A stretch of DNA of 64,000 nucleotides from assembly GCA_964561215.1 (NCBI GenBank), contig CAZLOS010000007.1:39378-103377 (forward strand), in the 5' to 3' direction. Source of the stretch: JAJFUV01 sp964561215 (GTDB taxonomy: Bacteria; Acidobacteriota; Terriglobia; Bryobacterales; Bryobacteraceae). Below, in pieces: positions 33,812 to 41,611 of this stretch. The notes beneath the pieces were generated by a model. That model saw nothing but the letters and a program-made list of their open reading frames with translations. It was not told where the DNA came from and did not search any database. Numbering within the stretch: the stretch's first letter is position 1; the number at the start of each line of letters is the position of its first letter. The position numbers were made by a program, and so were the translations under genes.

Positions 33812-36800
33812 TACCGACTCTCCCGCTGGCGGACGATCCGCCGGAACTTAAGCCGCGCGTACGCGCCAATCATGAACAGGGTCGCCAGGACGCCGAGGCC
33901 GCCAATAATCCAACTGGTGAACCACCCCCAGGTGTTCACCGCCACGCCGGCCTTCGTATCCGTGATGATGCGGACTGTGTGGGAACCGGCCGGGAAGACT
34001 ACCGACCAGCCGGCGCCTGCAATCTCCGGGTGTGCCACGGTCCTTGCCCCATCCACATAAACGTCCATCGGCTGTTTGTCGAACATCAGCACGGCGCGGC
34101 CGGGACTCGTGTAGCGGACTTCAATGCCTTGCTGCAGGGCGTGGGTCTGCAAGATGCCCGCGGTCGAGGCGACCAGGTGGACCGGCGCGCCGCTTGGCAG
34201 GAACCACGTGCGCCAGCCGTGTTCGATGCCGATTGTATGTTGCCCCGGAGGCAGCCATGCATCATCGACCGACAGCACCGGCCAGGAGCGGCCATCCACC
34301 ATGAAGGGAACTCTGCGGCCCAGCGAAAACAGCACCGGGAAGGGGCTCTCCAGCCGCCACTGTTCTTTGCCTATGAGGTCCAGCCGGGCCGGTGCCGCGA
34401 GTGCTGTGCACAGAATGGGCCAGTCGTGAGCCGGCACGGTGTACTCGGAGTAAACCGCCACCCGTCCGGAAACCGCGGACGCGGCCTTCATGGTGAGCGC
34501 GAGTTCCGTGCCGGTGGCGGTGGCCAGCGCCAGCGACGTGCCTTGCAGGCCGCGATCCGGCACTACGTTGACGTCGAACATCAGCCGGCTGCGGTCCGCT
34601 ATGAGCGGTTTGTAGGTCTCGGCGAACCGCAGATAGCGGTCCGGCGCCTTGTTCCAATACTCGGAGGGATCTTCGAGCTGCAGCGTGAAGGGATACTCCT
34701 GCATCAGGTCGACGAGACGCTTTGTGTCGAGGCCCAGGGCAGGCCGCACATTGGGACTGTGCAGGCTGTCAAGCGCCGTAACGATCACTTCCCATCCGCG
34801 TTCGCGCCGCAAAGGCTCGATCTCGGAGAGGATCTTGCGGTGCCAATCGATGACGATATCCTCGCGGAAACGCAGGAACTTGTCCAGGGCTGCGCGGTTG
34901 ACTGAATGGTCGTAGCGCGAGCCGGGTTGGAAGATCTGTATGGGGTCGAAGTGGTTCGCGGCGCGGAATGCCTCCCGGACTTCCTTGTTCATGGGCGCGA
35001 AGTTTCCGGGTTGGTACGGCTGCGCGGTGTCGCCGTCGAAATTCAGCTCGCTGATGTTGACGCCGTCCCAATCGTGGCTGCGCAGCATGGTATTCATCCA
35101 CTCCATGGCCGCGCGATAGCAATCGGGATTCTGGAAGTTCATCAGGTAGCGCCAGCCGATACGCGCATCGGTCAGGCTGGCGGTCTTTTCGCGCCACTCC
35201 GGATGTTCCTCCCACATGCGCGGAGTGACCGCCGGGAACATGAACCAGGCGTAGACGGACACGCCATTACGATGACAGGCGCGGACGAACTCATCGTACG
35301 GGAAACTGAACTCGCGGGTGAAAATCCAGGCCGCGGCGTAGACGGTGCTGATGCCGGACCTCCGCCAATTCGCGGCCAGCCGGTTCAGATCCGCTCCCGG
35401 ACGGAAGCTGGGATCGAAATACGCCTCCATGCGGCGGGCGCGCAACGGCGTGGCGGCGCCGAAGCTTTCGACGATGTACTGGGGCAGGTTGGGATATCGG
35501 CTGCTGGCGTAAGGCGTGAACGGATCCAGCCTCGTGGCCAGATAGATGTAGCGCCCGCTGCCATGCCTGCCGGAAATGGCCAGGGGCAGGCCCGTGCCAG
35601 GGTCGGAAAGCAGCACGCGCGCTGCTTCCGGATAAGTGAATTCCCTGACCGTCGCGCGCGGCCGCCAGCTGATGGGCATGTTGTAGATGGGATCCGCGAC
35701 AGACATCACCGGCACTTCACGGTTGGTGTAGCGCAGTCCGATCGCGGAAAGCCACGGTTGATACCCTTCAAAGATCGCCGCGCCTCCACCGGCCACGTAC
35801 TTGACCAAAGCCTTTCGCTGCGCGTCGTTCAGGAGCGCGGCGGCAGCCCGCGGCACGTCGATGACGGTCCGGGTGTCCCCCGGGGCGTGGTTCAGGTCGG
35901 CGACCCTGACCAGGTTTACACGGAATCCGGCCGTCGCGAGCGCGGCCTGGTGGCTTTGCTGGTCAAACGCGTCTTCCCGCGCGGTTTTGTCCGCCCATAG
36001 CAACCACGCTTGCTTGCCGCTAATGGGTGTTTCCGGTTTCTTCGGCCGGGAGAACCACTCCCGGAAGCGGGTCCAATATTCGTTCCAGCCGCCGGCCCAC
36101 ATCGTCGTGGGTTCAACGTCGGGCGGAAGTTCGCGCAAGCAGTCGACCGCGGTCCAGCCCTGGGGCGGCACCTTGACGGGGATTTCCAGGGGAGTGTTGA
36201 GACGTGAGGCCGACACCTCCGTCTTGATCAGCCTGCCCGCGCGGTCGTACTCGCGGATTCTCCAGTACTCGTCTTTGGGCGAGACACGCGTGACGCCGGA
36301 GGCGGTAAGAACCGCGTAGCTGCCCTCGCAATTCACCTGGGGTGTGAAGTCGCGTATCGAGATGAACTGGTAGCCTTGGCTCCGGATGCCGTCCACGATC
36401 TTCTCGAGCAGTTCGGTATCCAAGAATGGATGGAAGTAGAACGAGGCGATGCCGTCCCGCACGACGCGCATTCGCCGCGCGTTCGCCAGCACGGTTTCGG
36501 GGTTCGGATTGTCTTGAGGAAGGTATCCCAGGGCTTCGGGAATGATGAACCGGCCGTACCGGTCAATAACCGGATACGGAAACGCCTGGCCCGTGCCGCC
36601 ACGCTGCACGACGAGCGGATGGTCGTACGACGCGCTGAAGACCTGGCGGAAGGTGCGGTAGTCGACCTCCGACGCACCGTAGTGCGGCGTTTCGAAAGCC
36701 ACCGGGAAGACACCGTTGCGGAAGCACTCCGCGAGGCCGAACCGGAGGAGCCGCATGACGTGCGCCGCGGAGTCTCCCGCGACAGGCAAGTCTCGCATCT

Positions 36801-37815
36801 CATCCCAGAATTCGAAATCATCCGAGCTTACGCCGCGATACTGGTGCGTCGCGCCGTGCATCACCGGAGTGCCGCCCTTGGAAACCATGTAGTGCAGTGC
36901 GTCGACAATGCCTGTGGGCTCGGCCAGCCTGATTTCCACCGCCTTGGTCGGGTCGCGGTAAATCGGGATCAAAGAAATCTGGAAGGGCGCGTGTCGGTCG
37001 GCTAAGGCGTCGGCGACGCGCTTCAGATCGCCCGGGTCGCTTTCGGCGCTCACGTCCTCGATGCGGATGAGCCCGCGAGCCGAATGCGCATGTTGGATAC
37101 CCAGGATGTCGTGCAGCAGGTCGCAAATGACAAGATAGCGGCCTCCTTCTTCCATGTATGAGAACGGCGAGTCGGCGAAATACCAGAACTTGTCCTTCCG
37201 CAGGACGTAGGGCGCCACGCTCGAATCCGCGCGGCGTACCTGGGCCAGCACGTTAGCCGGCGCCGGACCGTGCGGCGAAACCAGATCCACTTCGGGTTCC
37301 GAGTCCAAAAGCGGCGTGCCTTTGTACTCCACGCTCAGGCCGGTTTCCGAAATGGATGACTGGAAGGCGAAACCGAATTGCTTCCGCGCCTCTTCATTGG
37401 CAAGCAGTTGCCCGATGTGCCCTCCCAACCATGTAAATGGGCGGCGGCTCGAACGGATGTCGTTCAACAGCGCGGCAGGCACGACCGTATGGCGTCCTGC
37501 CGCAATGAAGAACGCGGCTTGGTATCGTCCTAACTGGCCGGGAGCGTAGGTTGCCATCGGTTCCAGATGTGCTTTGAGCTGGAAGTGGCTTAACAGGTTG
37601 TCGAGGTTGAGGGCGTGTAAGTAAGCCCGGTCTGTCGTCTTCACGGGTTCGTCGAAGACAATCAGGACCGTGGCGGGACCCGCCGGACGCGCCGGCGGCT
37701 GGCCGGACAGAACCGCGGGCGACAGAAGCGCCCACGCGATTCCGGCAGCAAGTATCTCGCGCACCATCCGCAGGAAGGCGGCCCGGCAACGGGGCCGTAA
37801 TGTACGGTTACTCAT
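33811..37815 (-). CDS. Giant membrane-anchored protein with DUF2334 deacetylase-like and GH-like domains
   Basis: A 1334-residue protein. It has an N-terminal signal or anchor (ILAAGIAWALLSPAVLSG) and a glutamine-amidotransferase-like Rossmann region (about 45-200). A polysaccharide-deacetylase-related DUF2334 domain follows (about 240-500; GLIRIEDVSAESDPGDLKRVADAL, PVMHGATHQYRG). Residues 610-790 form a second Rossmann-like region. A TIM-barrel glycoside-hydrolase-like domain (about 795-1090; YFDPSFRPGADLNRLAANWR, VYAWFMFPAVTPRMW, DGVNISELNFDGD) resembles the GHL10/DUF4015 group. A C-terminal membrane helix (about 1300-1325) and a basic tail end it. The layout recalls PgaB and PelA, which pair a deacetylase with a hydrolase. 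It is followed by the coupled GT2 synthase. Domain limits are by eye. Confidence 0.8.
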   Translation of the reverse strand: MSNRTLRPRCRAAFLRMVREILAAGIAWALLSPAVLSGQPPARPAGPATVLIVFDEPVKTTDRAYLHALNLDNLLSHFQLKAHLEPMATYAPGQLGRYQAAFFIAAGRHTVVPAALLNDIRSSRRPFTWLGGHIGQLLANEEARKQFGFAFQSSISETGLSVEYKGTPLLDSEPEVDLVSPHGPAPANVLAQVRRADSSVAPYVLRKDKFWYFADSPFSYMEEGGRYLVICDLLHDILGIQHAHSARGLIRIEDVSAESDPGDLKRVADALADRHAPFQISLIPIYRDPTKAVEIRLAEPTGIVDALHYMVSKGGTPVMHGATHQYRGVSSDDFEFWDEMRDLPVAGDSAAHVMRLLRFGLAECFRNGVFPVAFETPHYGASEVDYRTFRQVFSASYDHPLVVQRGGTGQAFPYPVIDRYGRFIIPEALGYLPQDNPNPETVLANARRMRVVRDGIASFYFHPFLDTELLEKIVDGIRSQGYQFISIRDFTPQVNCEGSYAVLTASGVTRVSPKDEYWRIREYDRAGRLIKTEVSASRLNTPLEIPVKVPPQGWTAVDCLRELPPDVEPTTMWAGGWNEYWTRFREWFSRPKKPETPISGKQAWLLWADKTAREDAFDQQSHQAALATAGFRVNLVRVADLNHAPGDTRTVIDVPRAAAALLNDAQRKALVKYVAGGGAAIFEGYQPWLSAIGLRYTNREVPVMSVADPIYNMPISWRPRATVREFTYPEAARVLLSDPGTGLPLAISGRHGSGRYIYLATRLDPFTPYASSRYPNLPQYIVESFGAATPLRARRMEAYFDPSFRPGADLNRLAANWRRSGISTVYAAAWIFTREFSFPYDEFVRACHRNGVSVYAWFMFPAVTPRMWEEHPEWREKTASLTDARIGWRYLMNFQNPDCYRAAMEWMNTMLRSHDWDGVNISELNFDGDTAQPYQPGNFAPMNKEVREAFRAANHFDPIQIFQPGSRYDHSVNRAALDKFLRFREDIVIDWHRKILSEIEPLRRERGWEVIVTALDSLHSPNVRPALGLDTKRLVDLMQEYPFTLQLEDPSEYWNKAPDRYLRFAETYKPLIADRSRLMFDVNVVPDRGLQGTSLALATATGTELALTMKAASAVSGRVAVYSEYTVPAHDWPILCTALAAPARLDLIGKEQWRLESPFPVLFSLGRRVPFMVDGRSWPVLSVDDAWLPPGQHTIGIEHGWRTWFLPSGAPVHLVASTAGILQTHALQQGIEVRYTSPGRAVLMFDKQPMDVYVDGARTVAHPEIAGAGWSVVFPAGSHTVRIITDTKAGVAVNTWGWFTSWIIGGLGVLATLFMIGAYARLKFRRIVRQRESR

Positions 37816-37975
37816 AGAAGGCTGTCATGCAGTACGATTACTGAAGGCATTGATGTTGCAGCTACCCAAGACCTAGATTCATCATACCGTCTTCGCGGCG
37901 TGCTTACCTACGATCCGGTGTAGAAATCATGCATCGTATTATCCCGGGTAGTAACAATTTGATTAGGGAATGTTA

Positions 37976-38923
37976 ATGAAGCGGAAAACTGCTGGAGCCT
38001 TCTTCGGGCTAAGTGTACTGCTGGCTGGCGCAGGTTACTGGATGCGCGGATCGAAAGCTGCCGACGCGGTGCGGTTCGCATGGTCTCGCGACACCCTCTG
38101 TCCGCTCCGGCAGGTTTGGATGCGGGTGACGGAATACCGGGAGACGGCGGCACTGATCGACCAGGCCGTTGAGGCGGAGCGCATTGTGGCCACCGATGGC
38201 GGCCTGGAACTCGTCGAGACCACAAAGGGACGGTACTGGATCCCGCGACGAAATCACGCAGTGATGGCGGAGATGATCGTCGACCGGGGGCGCGGCGTAT
38301 ACGAGACCGCGCCGCACGGCGTGCGGAGCGGTGACGTGGTGCTCGATTGCGGGGCCAATGTGGGCGTGTTCACGCGCCATGCCCTGGACCGTGGCGCGCG
38401 CCTGGTAGTGGCTATCGAGATATCGCCCCAGAATCTGGAGTGCCTGCGCCGTAACTTTGCCGCCGAGATCAAGGCGGGCCGCATGATCGTCTATCCGAAC
38501 GGAGTATGGGACAAGGAAGAGGAGCGCGACCTCAGGATTTACGAGGATCAGTCCGGGGGAGACAGCGTGGCGCTCAAGTTCCCGGGCAGCCGTCCGGGAC
38601 CGCGCGTGCGGCTTACGACGATCGACATTCTTGCCGCCGAGCTGAAACTGGATCGCGTCGACTTCATCAAGATGGACGTGGAAGGCGCGGAGCGGAAGGC
38701 GCTCGCCGGGGGCAGGCTGACGGTCGAAAGATACCGCCCACGCCTGTCGGTGGCGCTCGAACACGAGCCGGCCGACAGGGAAGAGATCCCGCGCCTGGTC
38801 CGGACGCTATGGCCGGAGGCGCAGCTCGAATACGGCCCCTGCGTGTGCGTGGAAACCGAGTTTGTCCGTCGCCTGCAACCGGAAGTACTCATGGCGCACT
38901 TCAGTAAAGCCGCCGGGATTTGA
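37976..38923 (+). CDS. FkbM-family SAM-dependent methyltransferase
   Basis: A 315-residue class I methyltransferase with an N-terminal membrane segment (TAGAFFGLSVLLAGAGYWM). The FkbM motifs are VVLDCGANVGVFTRHAL (SAM loop), AIEISPQNLECLRRNF and RLTTIDILAAEL ... FIKMDVEGAERKAL. Members methylate hydroxyl groups of sugars or polyketides. Its position beside the polysaccharide genes suggests O-methylation of a surface glycan, though it is on the opposite strand. The ATG at 37976 has AGGGA about seven bases upstream; an ATG at 37970 leaves no spacing. Confidence 0.87.
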   Translation: MKRKTAGAFFGLSVLLAGAGYWMRGSKAADAVRFAWSRDTLCPLRQVWMRVTEYRETAALIDQAVEAERIVATDGGLELVETTKGRYWIPRRNHAVMAEMIVDRGRGVYETAPHGVRSGDVVLDCGANVGVFTRHALDRGARLVVAIEISPQNLECLRRNFAAEIKAGRMIVYPNGVWDKEEERDLRIYEDQSGGDSVALKFPGSRPGPRVRLTTIDILAAELKLDRVDFIKMDVEGAERKALAGGRLTVERYRPRLSVALEHEPADREEIPRLVRTLWPEAQLEYGPCVCVETEFVRRLQPEVLMAHFSKAAGI

Positions 38924-39132
38924 ATGTAGACGAGAGTTCGGCGGCCCTCATCACGCGGAGTTGGAACCCGCTCATCGACTGGCTTCATAAGATTGCGGCT
39001 GTGAACTTCAACCTGTCAGAACCACCGCCTCGCCTCTCAAAGCCCGATGTGGACAGGCTTAGCGCAGAACATAGCCTAGAGTCACGCCGCCCGCGATTGC
39101 GGTAGTATTTTGCTCAGTAAGGAGATCTCGTG

Positions 39133-41574
39133 ATGACGTCCTTTTCGGCAGCATACGAACCATCCACCGACTCGCTGAGCGCTTACGGAAAAGCGAGATC
39201 GACCATTCAGGGCGCACCGTTGAGCGCCGGGGAACTGGCAAAGATCGATGCCTACTGGCGGGCCGCGAAATACCTTGCCCTGGGCATGATCTATCTACAG
39301 GCCAACCCCTTGCTCCGGGAGCCGCTGAAGGCCGAGCACATCAAGAACCGGCTGCTCGGACACTGGGGGTCCAGCCCCGGCCTCGCGTTCATCTACATTC
39401 ATTTGAACCGGCTGATCCGGAAATACGACCTCAATATGATTTACCTGGCCGGTCCCGGCCATGGCGCGCCCGGCGTGCTGGGACCGATTTACCTCGAAGG
39501 AACTTACTCCGAGGTGTATCCCGAGAACAGCCAGGACGAAGAGGGCCTGCGGCGGTTCTTCAAACAGTTTTCATTCCCCGGCGGCATCGGCAGCCACTGC
39601 ACCCCGGAAACTCCAGGCTCCATCCACGAAGGCGGCGAGCTGGGCTACGTGCTCTCGCATGCCTGCGGCGCCGCGTTCGATAATCCCGATCTGATCGTCT
39701 CCGCCGTGGTCGGCGACGGTGAATCGGAAACCGGTCCGCTGGCAACCTCCTGGCACATCTCCAAGTTCCTCAATCCCATCCGGGACGGGGCGGTCCTGCC
39801 GATCCTTCACCTGAACGGCTACAAGATCAATAACCCCACGCTGCTGGCGCGGATCACGCACCAGGAGCTGGAAGACCTGCTGCGCGGCTACGGCTGGACC
39901 CCGTATTTTGTCGAGGGCTCCGATCCCGACAGCATGCACCAGGCCATGGCGGCCACCGTGGAGCATTGCGTTTTGGAGATCCGCAAGCACCAGCAGGAGT
40001 GCCGGACAAGCGGCGTTCCCAAGCGCCCCCGCTGGCCCATGATCGTGCTGCGTTCCCCGAAAGGCTGGAGTGCGCCGGTGGAGGTGGACGGCCACCGGGT
40101 GGAAGGTTTCTGGCGCTCCCACCAGGTTCCCCTGGCGGGCGTCAAGACCAATCCCGCGCACCTGAGGCTGCTTGAGAACTGGATGCGCTCGCTCAAGCCG
40201 GAAGAGCTGTTCGATCGCGACGGCAAGCTGGTTCCCGAGCTCAGGGACCTCCCCCCGGCGGGGCTCCACCGCATGAGCGCGAATCCAAACGCCAACGGCG
40301 GGATCGTCAAGAAGTCCCTTCGGTTGCCCGACTTTCGCGACTACGCCGTGAAAATCGAGCGGCCCGCGACAACCTCGGTCGAAAACGTGCCGCCTCTGGG
40401 GAATTTCCTCCGGGACGTGATGAAGTTGAACATGGACAACTTCCGCGTCTTCAGCCCGGACGAGAACACGTCGAACAAGCTGCAGGCCGTCTACCAGGTG
40501 GCGAAGAAATTCTGGATCGCCGGCTACTTCCCCGAAGACCAGGACGGCACCGAGTTGGCGCCCGACGGGCGCGTCATGGAAATGCTGAGCGAGCACACCA
40601 TGGCGGGGATGCTCGAAGGGTATCTGCTCACGGGACGCAACGGCTTTCTCTCCTCTTATGAGGCGTTCGTGCACGTGGTCGACTCCATGTTCAACCAGCA
40701 CGCCAAGTGGCTGTCGATCTGCAACCGCCTGTCCTGGCGCAGGAAGATCGCGTCGCTGAACCTGCTGATCACCTCCACGGTCTGGCGGCAGGACCACAAC
40801 GGTTTCACGCACCAGGATCCCGGTTTCCTGGATGTGGTTCTCAACAAGAGTGCCGCCGTCACGCGCATTTACCTGCCGCCCGACGCCAACTGCCTGCTCT
40901 CGGTGGCCAACCACTGCCTGGAAAGCGAGAACTACGTCAACGTGATCGTCTCCGACAAGCAGTTGCACCTGCAGTACCTGGACATTGAAGCTGCTATCAC
41001 GCACTGCACCAAAGGCATCGGCATCTGGGATTGGGCGAGCAACGACCAGGGCGTGGAACCGGATGTCGTCATGGCATCGGCGGGGGACATCCCGACGCAA
41101 GAGGCGCTGGCCGCCACCGCGCTGCTGCGGGAGAGGTTCCCGGACCTGAAGATCCGTTTTGTGAACGTCGTCGACCTGTTCAAGCTGCAGCCGACATCGG
41201 AACACCCGCACGGGTTGACGGACCGCGACTTCGATTCCCTGTTCACGGTTGACAAGCCGATTATTTTCAGCTTCCACGGCTATCCCTGGCTGATTCACCG
41301 CCTGGCCTATCGCCGCAAGAATCACCCGAACCTGCACGTGCGCGGATACAAAGAGAAAGGCAACATCAACACTCCGATGGAGCTGGCGATCAACAACGAG
41401 ATCGACCGGTTCAGCCTGGCGATCGACGTCATCGACCGCGTGCCGGCATTGCAGCGTACGGGCGCGCACGTCAAGGAGGAGTTGCGCAACCGGCAGATTG
41501 CGTGCAGGAATTACGCCCACGAGCACGGCGTCGACAGCGCGGACGTCACGGCATGGCAGTGGCCGGCACTGTAG
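39133..41574 (+). CDS. xfp: Phosphoketolase (xylulose-5-P/fructose-6-P)
   Basis: An 813-residue thiamine-diphosphate enzyme that cleaves xylulose 5-phosphate or fructose 6-phosphate with phosphate to acetyl phosphate plus glyceraldehyde 3-phosphate or erythrose 4-phosphate. Both family signatures are present: EGGELGYVLSHACGAAFDNPDL (166-187) and GDGESETGP (194-202). Length and sequence are typical. The ATG at 39133 has AGGAG about nine bases upstream; a GTG at 39130 is less likely. It is the first gene of an operon with glucan phosphorylase and acetate kinase. Its TAG stop lies inside a copy of the palindromic repeat. Confidence 0.96.
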   Translation: MTSFSAAYEPSTDSLSAYGKARSTIQGAPLSAGELAKIDAYWRAAKYLALGMIYLQANPLLREPLKAEHIKNRLLGHWGSSPGLAFIYIHLNRLIRKYDLNMIYLAGPGHGAPGVLGPIYLEGTYSEVYPENSQDEEGLRRFFKQFSFPGGIGSHCTPETPGSIHEGGELGYVLSHACGAAFDNPDLIVSAVVGDGESETGPLATSWHISKFLNPIRDGAVLPILHLNGYKINNPTLLARITHQELEDLLRGYGWTPYFVEGSDPDSMHQAMAATVEHCVLEIRKHQQECRTSGVPKRPRWPMIVLRSPKGWSAPVEVDGHRVEGFWRSHQVPLAGVKTNPAHLRLLENWMRSLKPEELFDRDGKLVPELRDLPPAGLHRMSANPNANGGIVKKSLRLPDFRDYAVKIERPATTSVENVPPLGNFLRDVMKLNMDNFRVFSPDENTSNKLQAVYQVAKKFWIAGYFPEDQDGTELAPDGRVMEMLSEHTMAGMLEGYLLTGRNGFLSSYEAFVHVVDSMFNQHAKWLSICNRLSWRRKIASLNLLITSTVWRQDHNGFTHQDPGFLDVVLNKSAAVTRIYLPPDANCLLSVANHCLESENYVNVIVSDKQLHLQYLDIEAAITHCTKGIGIWDWASNDQGVEPDVVMASAGDIPTQEALAATALLRERFPDLKIRFVNVVDLFKLQPTSEHPHGLTDRDFDSLFTVDKPIIFSFHGYPWLIHRLAYRRKNHPNLHVRGYKEKGNINTPMELAINNEIDRFSLAIDVIDRVPALQRTGAHVKEELRNRQIACRNYAHEHGVDSADVTAWQWPAL

Positions 41575-41594
41575 GGGCCGGATACATCCGGCCC
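41571..41594. repeat. Palindromic repeat, copy 3, overlapping the xfp stop
   Basis: GTAGGGGCCGGAT-AC-ATCCGGCCC follows the design of the 9174 palindrome, but the stem core is changed on both arms (GCGGGAT/ATCCCGC to GCCGGAT/ATCCGGC), keeping base pairing. The TAG in the first arm (41572-41574) is the xfp stop codon. It is inside an operon, so it cannot be a strong terminator. Confidence 0.7.
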
Positions 41595-41611
41595 AGAAAA
41601 GGTGAAGCGAC

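Noticed and set aside
38920..39105. Small 61-residue open frame between the FkbM gene and phosphoketolase
   Set aside because: No ribosome site, no resemblance to a known protein, and it overlaps the end of the FkbM gene; the gap 38924-39132 shows nothing else I can assign.
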